Positions 43,195-51,179 of a stretch of 64,000 bases of DNA are shown piece after piece. A program made the position numbers and the translations under genes. This DNA comes from Solirubrobacter deserti. GTDB taxonomy: Bacteria; Actinomycetota; Thermoleophilia; Solirubrobacterales; Solirubrobacteraceae. Below the pieces are notes generated by a model, which saw nothing but the letters and a program-made list of their open reading frames with translations, did not search any database and was not told where the DNA came from. The stretch is from NCBI RefSeq assembly GCF_027587175.1, contig NZ_JAPCID010000046.1, positions 1 through 64,000 on the forward strand, given 5' to 3'. Within the stretch, counting starts at the first letter, position 1. Each line of letters starts with the position of its first letter.

Positions 43195-43754
43195 CGTTCC
43201 TCTCTCAGACTCAGTTGAGCGAGACGGCGAAGGGCACGCGACACGCGCAACCGGGCCGCCGCCGGGCGGATCGAGAGCTGGCGCGCGACCTCGCCGTAGG
43301 GCAGCTCGTCGATGATGCGCAGCTCGACCGCGTCACGCTCATGGTCGGGCAGCTCGTCCAGCACCGCGGCCAGGGCAAGACGTGGTGACAACCGATCATC
43401 GACCGCGGCGTACTCGTCGTCCTCCGCGAGCGCGAGCGGAAGGCCGAGCCGCTCACGCGCCCGCGACTCGATCCGGTCGCGCCGCGCCGACTCGCGCAGC
43501 ACGTTGTGGGCGATGCCCAACAGCCACGGCAGCGCCCAGCCGTCGTGCTCGTCGCGGAAACCATGGCGCCGCATCCAGGCGCGCGCGAACGTCTCGGCGG
43601 TCAGGTCGGCGGCCGCCCAGGCGATCCTGCGCTCGAACCATACGTGCACCCGGCGCACATGGCGGCGATACAGCTCGCCGAAGGCCGCGGCGTCCTGCTC
43701 TGCCGCCGCGAGCAGTTCGGCATCTGTCCGCGTGGCACGCTCGTCGTTCCACAT
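43191..43754 (-). CDS. ECF-type RNA polymerase sigma factor
   Basis: 187 aa. Region 2: F-G-E-L-Y-R-R-H-V-R-R-V-H-V-W-F, D-L-T-A-E-T-F-A-R-A-W and P-W-L-L-G-I-A-H-N-V-L-R. Region 4: L-P-D-H-E-R-D-A-V-E-L-R-I-I-D-E-L-P-Y-G-E-V-A-R-Q-L and A-R-L-R-V-S-R-A-L-R-R. It is translationally coupled to the membrane protein at 42301, which is expected to hold it inactive until an envelope signal arrives. It differs from the sigma factors at 9017, 36980 and 56120. Confidence 0.9.
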   Translation of the reverse strand: MWNDERATRTDAELLAAAEQDAAAFGELYRRHVRRVHVWFERRIAWAAADLTAETFARAWMRRHGFRDEHDGWALPWLLGIAHNVLRESARRDRIESRARERLGLPLALAEDDEYAAVDDRLSPRLALAAVLDELPDHERDAVELRIIDELPYGEVARQLSIRPAAARLRVSRALRRLAQLSLREER

Positions 43755-43907
43755 ACCCCTTCATGACGCTAAGGCAGCGCGCCGTATCCGGGCAGCTCGT
43801 GCAACCACGGCTGGCGCCCGGCGCCGCGACGCCCGCAGGCGTAGCGGCTCTCAATATCGCGGCCGCCCGCGTCGAGGTGTAGTCCGGCCACCGGTCAGTC
43901 CGCCTAA

Positions 43908-44183
43908 GCGCGGATCGAATGCGGCGAAAGCTCCCGCAGGCGCAGATTCGCCTCGCGGGGCGAGTCGATCAAGCGCGGCATACCAGCGGATCTCGACCCG
44001 CCGTACACGATCAGCGTCGGGCAGAATCGAAGCGAGGAGGCTGTGGTCTTCTACGTCGCCGGCGACCATTACACGGAGGTGCCGAGGCGGCATACGATCA
44101 CGCCTTCGGCGGCGCGGGCCGCAATGCGGCATTTTGTTGCCCCCGGTGAGTTGTCGCCGGACGTGACCTGGGGGGAAGGCTGA
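43908..44183 (+). pseudogene. Imm1-like immunity-protein fragment without a start codon
   Basis: The frame between TAA 43905-43907 and TGA 44181-44183 reads D-L-D-P-P-Y-T-I-S-V-G-Q-N-R-S-E-E-A-V-V, F-Y-V-A-G-D-H-Y-T-E-V-P and A-R-A-A-M-R-H-F-V, then ends with D-V-T-W-G-E-G. This matches the C-terminal half of Imm1-type immunity proteins (Y-x-x-G, T-E-x-P, A-x-x-A-x-x-x-F, x-V-x-W). The first possible start (GTG) is at codon 46, inside the fold, so the N-terminus has been lost or frame-shifted. Nothing else was recognised in this 0.5-kb gap between genes. Confidence 0.45.
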
Positions 44184-44267
44184 GCCAGCTGCGTTGTCGA
44201 CGCGGGTGCTGGCTGAGTTCGAGCGCCAGCTGACCACTCGCCCGAAGCTGCGGCGAGTAGCGCTTCG

Positions 44268-44813
44268 TCAGCTGGCGAGCCCGTAGGCGTGGATGACCGC
44301 ACCGGTGGCGAAGCGCTTCTGATCGAGGAGCTCGAGGGTGGCGGCGCTGGCCGGGCGGAACAGCGGCTCGCCGCCTCCCTTGATGATTGGGGAGGTGCAG
44401 ATCCGGTATTCGTCGAGCAGGCTGCCCGCGGCGAGGGCGTCGGTGAGTTGGCCGGTGCCCCAGATGATGATGTCGCCGCCTTCGGCCTGCTTGAGGCGGC
44501 TGACCTCGTCGAGCAGGTCGGGGCCGGGGATGACGACGGTCGGGTTCCACGCGGAGGTGTCGACTGGCCGGGAGGCGACGACGTACTTGGTGATCGAGTT
44601 GACGTGGTCGGCGAAGGGGTTGCCGCTCCGGGTGGGCCAGGCTTGGGCCATCCCCTCGTAGGTGATGCGGCCGAGCAGCAGCGCGTCGGCGGGCAGCGTC
44701 ATCTCGAGGCCGTACTCCTGGAACTCCTCTCCGGAGTAGCGGAAGGACCACTTGTGCGGCTCGTCGATGTAGCCGTCGAGTGTGGCGTGGGTGAAGCTGA
44801 TGATCTTGCGCAC
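44268..44813 (-). CDS. Dihydrofolate-reductase-family protein (RibD C-terminal type)
   Basis: 181 aa. F-T-H-A-T-L-D-G-Y-I-D-E opens the fold. A-L-L-L-G-R-I-T-Y-E-G-M, G-D-I-I-I-W-G-T-G-Q-L-T-D-A-L and L-L-D-E-Y-R-I are the NADPH- and substrate-site motifs of the family. The physiological substrate is unknown. It is divergent from a PadR-type regulator with a 181-bp gap, so that regulator may control it. It is distantly related to the gene at 28848. Confidence 0.87.
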   Translation of the reverse strand: MRKIISFTHATLDGYIDEPHKWSFRYSGEEFQEYGLEMTLPADALLLGRITYEGMAQAWPTRSGNPFADHVNSITKYVVASRPVDTSAWNPTVVIPGPDLLDEVSRLKQAEGGDIIIWGTGQLTDALAAGSLLDEYRICTSPIIKGGGEPLFRPASAATLELLDQKRFATGAVIHAYGLAS

Positions 44814-44994
44814 GGAACGGTTCTCCCGGTCGAATGGTCAGCGGCGCCGACGGTGTGGGTTCTTCTGGCGTGACGTATCGGAACAGAAGGTCGGCGTCGG
44901 CACAACGGGGTCGGCACCACCGGTTCGCGCAGACCCATTGACCCCGTCTGCATAATCCGGGCCGATGCATCGCGGTGGAACAGCGACCTGAACG

Positions 44995-45543
44995 ATGCGG
45001 CTCAGGCCCGGCGCGTACCTGATCCTGGGGATGCTCGAGCGGGGCGTCCGGACGGGCTACTCGATCAAGCGCACGGTCGATCGCAGCACGCGCTTCTTCT
45101 GGGCGGCGTCGCTCGCCCAGGTCTATCCGGAACTCGCCGCGCTGGAGGCCGACGGCTACGTGACCGGGACAGAGGAGCCGCACGGCAACCGGCCGCGCAA
45201 GAGCTACCGCCTGACCGACAAGGGCCGGGCGGCGCTGGGAGAGTGGCTGCGCAGCGAACGGGTGCCGGACTTCGAGCAACGCGACGAAGGGTTGCTGCGG
45301 TTGTTCTTCGCCGACGCGCTGCCGCCCGAGGACGCGCTCGAGCTCGTGCGGCGCCTACGCGCGCGAGCGGAGCAGATCGACGCCCGCTTCCAAGCCGAGA
45401 TCCTCCCGCTCGCGCGGCAGGCCGGCAGTCGCTTCCCGCTGATCGTGGCCCGGGAAGGCGCCGACTACTTCGCATGGCGGGCCGACTGGTTCCGCCGGAT
45501 CGAGGCCGAGCTCGCGAGCGAGCTCGACGGCACAACACCCTGA
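44995..45543 (+). CDS. PadR-family transcriptional regulator
   Basis: 182 aa. The winged helix (Y-L-I-L-G-M-L-E-R-G-V-R-T-G-Y-S-I-K-R-T-V, then V-Y-P-E-L-A-A-L-E-A-D-G-Y-V and K-S-Y-R-L-T-D-K-G-R-A-A-L) is followed by a C-terminal helical dimerisation region (L-E-L-V-R-R-L-R-A-R-A-E-Q-I), the PadR-s2 layout. It probably represses itself and the divergent reductase gene, released by a small ligand. No distinct operator was seen. Confidence 0.88.
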   Translation: MRLRPGAYLILGMLERGVRTGYSIKRTVDRSTRFFWAASLAQVYPELAALEADGYVTGTEEPHGNRPRKSYRLTDKGRAALGEWLRSERVPDFEQRDEGLLRLFFADALPPEDALELVRRLRARAEQIDARFQAEILPLARQAGSRFPLIVAREGADYFAWRADWFRRIEAELASELDGTTP

Positions 45544-45786
45544 CCTGAGCGACTGTCCGCCCGCGTTTCCTCCGTCGTGGGAAGGCGACGGCGCCGAGCG
45601 GTTTGCGGTTCCGCACGCGACCTGCCGTCTTGCGAAGCGCCGGGGCTCGAGCCCGACTCGACGAGAGCGGATCGGGCACGCCGTCAGAGTGGCGCTTCGA
45701 CGAAGGGACCTTCTTGGCGAAACCGCGTCTCGCACCGTTCGGGCCAGCAGACGCGGGCGAGTCGACCCCTCGCGCGCTACCGGCGA

Positions 45787-46038
45787 TCAGCTACGCCGAG
45801 AATCCTTTGCTGGGCCCCACATGGGGCCACGGGCATCGTCCGGTCCGCCGCTTGGCGTGCGGAAGCCCTGTATCAGCGTCACCACCGAAGCGACCAAGAA
45901 GCAGACGCCGACAGCGAGGAAGAACCAAGCGGCGGGCGGCTCGAGCACGCGTGCAGCGGCGTTACACAAGACTCCGCACCCGACAAGCAAGCCGACCCGA
46001 CGATTCTTGTCCGCGCGGGGACCGCGGTAGCGCTTCAT
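45787..46038 (-). CDS. Small two-TM membrane protein
   Basis: 83 aa from ATG 46036-46038. A basic N-terminus (M-K-R-Y-R-G-P-R-A-D-K-N-R-R) precedes two hydrophobic helices (V-G-L-L-V-G-C-G-V-L-C-N-A-A and A-W-F-F-L-A-V-G-V-C-F-L-V-A-S-V-V) and a polar tail. Not recognised. The 240 bp to its left, after the PadR gene, hold no gene I can support. Confidence 0.5.
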   Translation of the reverse strand: MKRYRGPRADKNRRVGLLVGCGVLCNAAARVLEPPAAWFFLAVGVCFLVASVVTLIQGFRTPSGGPDDARGPMWGPAKDSRRS

Positions 46039-46103
46039 TCGGCGCGCATTGTCGCCTACGAGTGCCGAGCCGGCTTGACTTCAAGTGCGATTGAAGCTGT
46101 AGC

Positions 46104-46358
46104 TTGCTGCTGAGCAAAGAAGACGGCGAGTCGCTGAGCGCGTACACGGCGCTCCTGCGCGCCGGGGCACGGGCTGACCTCCCCGCTCCCTACGCGGAGC
46201 TGTGGGTGGTGCTGAGCGGCACCCTCCGCATCGGCGCAGCCGCCGACCCCGTGACCGTGCACGCCGGCGAGTTCGTGCATGTCCCCGAGCACACGCCCGG
46301 TCACGTCGAGGCGCTTGCCGACACCACGCTGGTCTGCGTGTCTGTCCCTGCGCACTGA
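46104..46358 (+). CDS. Small cupin-fold protein, start uncertain
   Basis: 84 aa if started at TTG 46104. A-E-L-W-V-V-L-S-G-T-L-R-I-G, V-T-V-H-A-G-E-F-V-H-V-P-E-H-T-P-G-H-V-E is the double-stranded beta-helix core of a cupin. The usual first metal-binding H-x-H is absent. No ATG or GTG exists upstream before a stop, so it uses TTG/CTG or is N-terminally truncated. The following 150 bp include a cupin-tail-like phrase (G-I-E-Y-L-A-F-G-P-R-H) in another frame, hinting at decay. Confidence 0.45.
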   Translation: MLLSKEDGESLSAYTALLRAGARADLPAPYAELWVVLSGTLRIGAAADPVTVHAGEFVHVPEHTPGHVEALADTTLVCVSVPAH

Positions 46359-46505
46359 ACACGAGCGCTGCAGACTCCATGCAACAGTGAGCAGGCGTGA
46401 TGGGGGCACCAGCGACTTGTGCGGACGCGCGCCACGGGACCCAACGGCATCGAGTACCTGGCCTTCGGTCCACGACACCAGGCGGAGGGCGTGCGACGCG
46501 CGTGT

Positions 46506-47153
46506 TCAGAGAACGCGGTCGTCCTGGTGGGCACCGAACCACGCGCTCTGCCGGCTCATGCGGTCGCGTGCCGTGGCCTCGCGGGGAAGCCCGTAGACCG
46601 TGCCCGGAAAGTCAAGCGGCTCTTGCACGGCCCAGAGGGCCTCATGCCGGTCCGGCGAGAAGAGCTGGGCCGGGTCGCCCGCTGCGATCCAGCCGATCGG
46701 CACGGTGGTCCCGGGCGCAAGCTTCGTGTTGACGTGAACTACGGCATGGATGCGGACTTCGCTGCCTGCGCCGACGGTCGAACCGGGAAAGACCGCGGCC
46801 CCTGTGGCGAGGAACGCCCCGTCCTCGACGACGGCGCCGTTGATGTGCGCGTGCGGTCCGACCAGCACGTCGTCGCCGAGCTTGGCCGGGGTGCGACGCC
46901 GGCCACGGACGAGCGCGTTCTCCATGACCACGGTGCGCTCGCCAACGTCGACCCGGCCGTCCTCGGCACTCAGGACCGCGCCGAAGAGGATTCGAGCGCC
47001 AGCACCGACGTGCACGTCACCGCACAAGACCGCGTTCGGTGCCACATACGCGGACGGATCAACGGTCGGGCTGGCCCCTCGGTGCTCGATCAACATGCTG
47101 GTGATGTTCCCAGGCGCCGGGTCCGCAAAGGGAGACTCGCCGTTGGGCGTCAT
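46506..47153 (-). CDS. Gamma-class carbonic-anhydrase-family protein (left-handed beta-helix)
   Basis: 215 aa from ATG 47151-47153, preceded by AGGGG. Hexapeptide repeats run through A-Y-V-A-P-N-A-V-L-C-G-D-V-H-V-G, T-V-V-M-E-N-A-L-V-R-G and V-L-V-G-P-H-A-H-I-N-G-A-V-V-E-D-G-A-F-L-A-T-G. The His residues in the V-G-P-H-A-H segment are the likely metal ligands. Family members bind Zn/Fe/Co at trimer interfaces; many paralogues lack proven carbonic anhydrase activity. A second in-frame ATG follows 19 codons downstream. Confidence 0.8.
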   Translation of the reverse strand: MTPNGESPFADPAPGNITSMLIEHRGASPTVDPSAYVAPNAVLCGDVHVGAGARILFGAVLSAEDGRVDVGERTVVMENALVRGRRRTPAKLGDDVLVGPHAHINGAVVEDGAFLATGAAVFPGSTVGAGSEVRIHAVVHVNTKLAPGTTVPIGWIAAGDPAQLFSPDRHEALWAVQEPLDFPGTVYGLPREATARDRMSRQSAWFGAHQDDRVL

Positions 47154-47181
47154 TTGATCCCCTGATTGAATAGGCGCCGTG

Positions 47182-47471
47182 ATGCAGTGGGTCGTTACGG
47201 TGCTCCTTGTCGGCATCGTGCTGGCGCTCGGCTGGGACGCGTTCGCACGCGGTAAGCGGGGCCCCGCGCTCGCCTGGTCGCTGGCCGCGGGTGCCGCGGC
47301 TGCAACAGCCGGGATACTGCAGGCGCAGAAGTCGATCCGCCGTGGCCGCTCGTCGCGTTGGTCGTCTTCTTCGCGCTGCACGTCGTCGCGATTCGTGCCC
47401 AACGACGGATGGATCAACCAGGCGTTCGGACAGCCGACGCACCGAGTGGCGCCTCAAACGAACAGCAGTAG
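47182..47471 (+). pseudogene. Small membrane protein interrupted by a frameshift
   Basis: From ATG 47182 the frame encodes two TM helices (V-V-T-V-L-L-V-G-I-V-L-A-L-G-W-D-A-F and A-W-S-L-A-A-G-A-A-A-A-T-A-G-I-L), then turns into Ser/Arg-rich nonsense near 47335. In another frame the expected third helix appears at once (D-P-P-W-P-L-V-A-L-V-V-F-F-A-L-H-V-V) and runs to TAG 47469-47471. One indel around 47330-47340, real or a sequencing error, explains this. Family not recognised. Confidence 0.5.
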
Positions 47472-47921
47472 GGAACCAGTGCGGCGCGAACGGGCTCACC
47501 GCCCATAGTTCGGCCCCCTTCGCGATCGTCGCGATCCAGCGCCGCTCGACAGACAAGGTGCGCCCGTGCGGTCTTTGCCGGCGGAAGCGGTGGTCAGGCC
47601 GCTGAAGCTCGCGGGGCGGGTCGTGTGCCGGTTCAGGGGGCCAGCGACGACGGGACGACCGCACGGGCGCAGCGCAAGCTTTGCCGCAACCCGAGGTGGA
47701 CCAAACGCCTCTGGACGGGTGTTCGAGCGCGCTCCGACTGTGAAAGCGTGGCCAGGCATGCCACGGCCGCCCGGAACAGCGTGTTCACCGGCTTCCGCAA
47801 CGTCGGCATCAGGGAGAACACCGTCGTGCCGTCAAGCGGCCGGCCACGCCCAGCTTGCAGGCTGAATCCCGCGCTGCGGGGACTCCTTCGCGCGCGAGTC
47901 GACAGTACGGACCGAGCGACC
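47472..47921. other. 450-bp stretch with no supportable gene
   Basis: Short frames here are Arg/Ser/Pro-rich on both strands and lack the strict G/C third-position bias of neighbouring genes. No promoter pair, strong hairpin or recognisable protein fragment was seen. It lies between a frame-shifted membrane gene and a gene of unknown function, so it may be more decayed sequence. Confidence 0.4.
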
Positions 47922-48458
47922 TCAGTTCGCTGAGGCCGCACCCAGGGAGTTCGCGATCGCTCGCGAGACTTGCTCGCGCGAGCGAGCAACGACCGCTGCG
48001 CCAAGCGCTTCGCGCCAGCGACCGTCAGTGACCGCGATCGGCTCGAGGCCGAGATCGGTTAGGACCGCTGCCTGGTCGAGATGGTCGGCGATCTGCTCAG
48101 CGCGGCGACGAGCCGCGAGGTGCTGAGCACGGTGCAGGGGAGTGTTGCCCTCTTGGGCGGAGAGCTCCATGAGGTCTGCGGCGACCTGCGGCACCGCGCG
48201 CCGCGCGCACTTCTCCCATGGCGCGTCCGCGGCGGAATCCACCACAACCTGACGGACCACGCGCCAGCCCGCGTGGTGGGACTGGCAGCGGGCGACCAGA
48301 AAGCGCGCGAGCGCCTCCGCTACGACGATCGCGCCGGGTTGCGACCCATACCTGTCCAGGTGCCGAAGCGCCTCGCCCACGTGGCGACCGTCGTCGACTG
48401 CGCGTGCCAGCTCCCGCGCTCCTCGTCGCGGACGCTGCCTAGCCCGGGCCAGCGTCAC
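47922..48458 (-). CDS. Hypothetical protein (178 aa)
   Basis: It starts at GTG 48456-48458 and has consistent G/C third-position bias along its length. The product is helical and rich in Ala/Arg with several His/Cys (R-C-Q-S-H-H-A-G-W-R-V-V-R-Q). The segments G-R-H-V-G-E-A-L-R-H-L and N-T-P-L-H-R-A-Q-H-L-A-A-R suggest a helical-repeat protein. No signal peptide or TM. Not recognised. Confidence 0.55.
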   Translation of the reverse strand: MTLARARQRPRRGARELARAVDDGRHVGEALRHLDRYGSQPGAIVVAEALARFLVARCQSHHAGWRVVRQVVVDSAADAPWEKCARRAVPQVAADLMELSAQEGNTPLHRAQHLAARRRAEQIADHLDQAAVLTDLGLEPIAVTDGRWREALGAAVVARSREQVSRAIANSLGAASAN

Positions 48459-48578
48459 GCGTGCCCCGAAACAGTACGAATCACAGTCGGGTGGGTCACC
48501 AGGCTCGCGCCTCGCTGAGAAGCATTGGGCGCGTGGCGATCAATACGTCGATTTGCTCAGTCTAGCCACGATGCGTCT

Positions 48579-49334
48579 CTAGCAGCAGGCCGAGAGCTTC
48601 CGGCTGTGGTGAAACAGGCGTGCGAGACGGGCGGAGCGGACTGGTCCGATCCCGGCGACCGCTCGAAGTTCTCGTTCGTCGGCGGCGAACACGGCCGCGA
48701 GCGAGCCGAAGTGCTCGAGCAGCCGGCCGGCGGTGACCGTGGAGATCCCGGGCAGGCAGCTCAGGACGTCGCCGGCGACTTGGTGCAGATCGTCGGTCGG
48801 GCGGCGGATGCGCGGCAGCCCGCGAGGCTCGCTGGGGCCTTTGCCTTCGAGCCGGTGCAGGCGCTCCAGCCATGCGGCGCTGTCGGCGCGGTCGGTGGTC
48901 TGCAGGAGGGACACGCCGGTGGTCAGCACGCGCGCGAGCGCGCCCTTCCAGCTCGCCTCCGCGATGTGCACGGGCTTGCCTTCGACGATCAGGACGACCG
49001 AGGCGTACGCGTCACGGAGGCGGTCGATCTGTTCGAACAGCCGGCGGTCTTTGATGGAGGCGGCGAGGTCGGCACCCGTCTTGCGCTCGACCACGAGCCG
49101 GTCGGAGACGAGGTAGTCGCCGGCCGGCAACCGTGCCGGGGCGACCTCCAGGCCGGCTGCGTCGAGTGCCGCCGGGATTCCCGACCGTACCTCGCCGTGA
49201 TCGAAGAGCACCGCTGCCATGCCGTGTTCAGGGTGTACCCGCGGCGGCGCTTGCTCAGCGGGCACGCGATCCCGCCACCGGCGCGGTTGGAGGCGCGGCT
49301 CGCCTCCACGAGCCGTCGGCGACGTGACGGACAT
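48579..49334 (-). CDS. ERCC4/XPF-type nuclease with helix-hairpin-helix domain
   Basis: 251 aa. The ATG at 49332-49334 overlaps the M28 stop (TGATG), which favours this start; ATG 49220 is an alternative that drops 38 Arg-rich residues. The nuclease domain has the catalytic motif V-V-E-R-K-T-G-A-D (E-R-K-x3-D). The C-terminal tandem HhH (L-S-C-L-P-G-I-S-T-V-T-A-G-R-L-L-E-H-F-G, then L-R-A-V-A-G-I-G-P-V-R) binds DNA. It resembles the Hef/XPF/Mus81 fold that cuts branched or flap DNA, without a helicase. It is co-transcribed with a peptidase and a rhomboid, an odd combination. Confidence 0.88.
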   Translation of the reverse strand: MSVTSPTARGGEPRLQPRRWRDRVPAEQAPPRVHPEHGMAAVLFDHGEVRSGIPAALDAAGLEVAPARLPAGDYLVSDRLVVERKTGADLAASIKDRRLFEQIDRLRDAYASVVLIVEGKPVHIAEASWKGALARVLTTGVSLLQTTDRADSAAWLERLHRLEGKGPSEPRGLPRIRRPTDDLHQVAGDVLSCLPGISTVTAGRLLEHFGSLAAVFAADERELRAVAGIGPVRSARLARLFHHSRKLSACC

Positions 49335-50593
49335 CAGGGCCGGTCGAGCGCCAGCTCCGCGAGCGCCGCTCCGGCCGCGCGCGCCGACGCGGTCAACACT
49401 TCGCGGTCCACGTTCTCGATCGTGTCGCACTCGCGGTGGTAGCAGCGGTCCAGGCCGGTGAAGAGCCCGCCGACCGGGATGCCCGCGCGGTCGAACGGCG
49501 CGTGGTCGGAGCGGGAACCGAGGTCGTCGGACGGCGCGTCCGGGCCGAGTTGGCGACGCAGCGCGGCGGCGATCGTCGCGTCGCCGTCGTAGATCGCGGG
49601 CCGCGCGCCCGGCGAGCCGACCATGTCGAGGTTCACGTACGCCGAGATCGCGCGCCGCTGCTCGCGCGAGAGGCCTTCGACGTACTGCGTCGAGCCCACG
49701 AGGCCGATCTCCTCCGCGCCCCAGAACCCGAAGCGCAGCGCGACGCCCTCCGGCAGCGCCCGCCCGCCGAGCTCCTCGGCGATCTCGAGCACCGCCGCGA
49801 CGCCGCTGCCGTTGTCGTTGAGCCCAGGACCTTCCGGCACGGAGTCCAGGTGCGCGCCCGCCATCACGACCCGGCCGGACCCGGCCTCGGCGATCACGTT
49901 CGCGGAGCGCCGCTCAGCCGATGACGCGTCCACGCGCACCCGGACGCGCGCGCCCGCGAGCCCCGCGCCGCGCCCGCCCACGGCGACCACGGGCACGCGC
50001 ACACCCGTGTCCTGCAGCGAGCCGCGCACGGGCGTGCGGTCGCTGATGAGCACGGCCCGCGCGCCGGCGCGCTGGGCGGCCAGCGCCTTCGAACGGAACG
50101 AGCACGTGCCGCGCCGGACCAGCGCGACCTCATCGCGGCGCAGTCCCGCGAACGCCGCGCGCGAGCAGCCCAAACCGACGGCGCGCACGCGGCCGGACAC
50201 GTTGCCGGAGCCGGAGAAGCGCAGCGTCGTCACCTCGATCCGGCGCGAACCGACGGTCACGCGCGGAGCCGTGCGCTCCCGGAACGACGACGCGGCCACG
50301 TCCTGCACGCGCACGCGGTACCCCGCGGCGCGCAGGCGCCCGGCGAGGTAGTCGGCCGTCGCGCGTTCTCCGGCGGTGCCGACGGAGCGGTGGCCGCCGT
50401 GCTCGGCCGCGATTCGTTGCAGCGCGGTCAGGTGCTCGTTCAGGCCCTCCGTGGTGATCCGCTGCTCGACGCCGCCGAGCGGGAGCGGGGCCTGGCGTGG
50501 CCGCGGCCGCTCGTGGTCGCCGTCACCGCCGCAGCCCACCAGCAGCGCGGCCGCGGCGACCGCGATCAGTCGCGCCGACGATCCAGAGCCCAC
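49334..50593 (-). CDS. Lipoprotein M28 aminopeptidase with PA domain
   Basis: 419 aa from GTG 50591-50593, 28 bp inside the end of the rhomboid gene. A lipoprotein signal ends L-L-V-G-C-G. A protease-associated domain (V-A-L-V-R-R-G-T-C-S-F-R-S-K, G-A-R-A-V-L-I-S-D) is inserted before the M28 catalytic core. Zinc ligands are expected in V-M-A-G-A-H-L-D-S-V, G-L-N-D-N-G-S-G, W-G-A-E-E-I-G-L, Y-V-N-L-D-M-V and C-Y-H-R-E-C-D. It should trim peptides outside the membrane. The Cys flanking the last His is typical of secreted M28 enzymes. Confidence 0.9.
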   Translation of the reverse strand: MGSGSSARLIAVAAAALLVGCGGDGDHERPRPRQAPLPLGGVEQRITTEGLNEHLTALQRIAAEHGGHRSVGTAGERATADYLAGRLRAAGYRVRVQDVAASSFRERTAPRVTVGSRRIEVTTLRFSGSGNVSGRVRAVGLGCSRAAFAGLRRDEVALVRRGTCSFRSKALAAQRAGARAVLISDRTPVRGSLQDTGVRVPVVAVGGRGAGLAGARVRVRVDASSAERRSANVIAEAGSGRVVMAGAHLDSVPEGPGLNDNGSGVAAVLEIAEELGGRALPEGVALRFGFWGAEEIGLVGSTQYVEGLSREQRRAISAYVNLDMVGSPGARPAIYDGDATIAAALRRQLGPDAPSDDLGSRSDHAPFDRAGIPVGGLFTGLDRCYHRECDTIENVDREVLTASARAAGAALAELALDRP

Positions 50594-51144
50594 GCCGCGA
50601 TCACCCCGCCCAGCGCGCCGAACGCGTGCCCCTGCCAGGACACGCCCGGCGTCGGCACGAACCCGAACGCGAGCGTGCCGCCGTAGACGAACAGGACCAC
50701 GACGCCGACGACGAGGTGCAGCGCGCGACGGCTCCAGAGGCCGCGCGCGATCAGGTACGTGATGAAGCCGAAGACGACGCCGCTGGCGCCGATGTGGAGC
50801 GTCGTCGCAGGCGCGACGAGCCACACGCCGAGCCCGCCGACGAGCGCCACGATCGCGGTCACCGACACGACGCGCACCAACCCGCTCAGCGCGATCACAG
50901 CGCCGAGCACCACGAACGGGATCGTGTTGCCGAACAGGTGTCCGAAGCCGCCGTGCAGGAACGGCGCGGCCACGATCCCGACCAGGCCCTCGGGATCGCG
51001 CGGGCGGATCCCGGCCGAGTCGAGATCGCCGGCCAGCACGTCGACGATCTCGACCATCCACATGACCGCGGCCATCACCGCGACCACCATGAGCCCGCGG
51101 ACCCGATCGTCGCGCCGCGGCTCCACCTCGCCCGTGCTCACCAT
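50566..51144 (-). CDS. Rhomboid-family intramembrane serine protease
   Basis: 192 aa from ATG 51142-51144; TATCGT (complement of 51152-51157) ends 7 nt before it, so the mRNA may be leaderless. Six TM helices. The catalytic dyad is S121 in H-I-G-A-S-G-V-V-F-G and H173 in W-Q-G-H-A-F-G-A-L-G-G. H-G-G-F-G-H-L-F-G-N-T is the conserved helix-2 motif. It cleaves within membrane-embedded segments of unknown substrates. It is the first gene of a rhomboid-M28-ERCC4 run with overlapping ends. Confidence 0.93.
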   Translation of the reverse strand: MVSTGEVEPRRDDRVRGLMVVAVMAAVMWMVEIVDVLAGDLDSAGIRPRDPEGLVGIVAAPFLHGGFGHLFGNTIPFVVLGAVIALSGLVRVVSVTAIVALVGGLGVWLVAPATTLHIGASGVVFGFITYLIARGLWSRRALHLVVGVVVLFVYGGTLAFGFVPTPGVSWQGHAFGALGGVIAAWALDRRRD

Positions 51145-51179
51145 GCGCGCCACGATAGGCGCGCACGCTTACGCGCAGA

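Noticed and set aside
45544-45786. Short plus-strand frame after the PadR gene (begins D-C-P-P-A-F-P-P-S-W-E)
   Set aside because: No start codon, no ribosome-binding site and weak codon bias; it may be a remnant but nothing identifies it.
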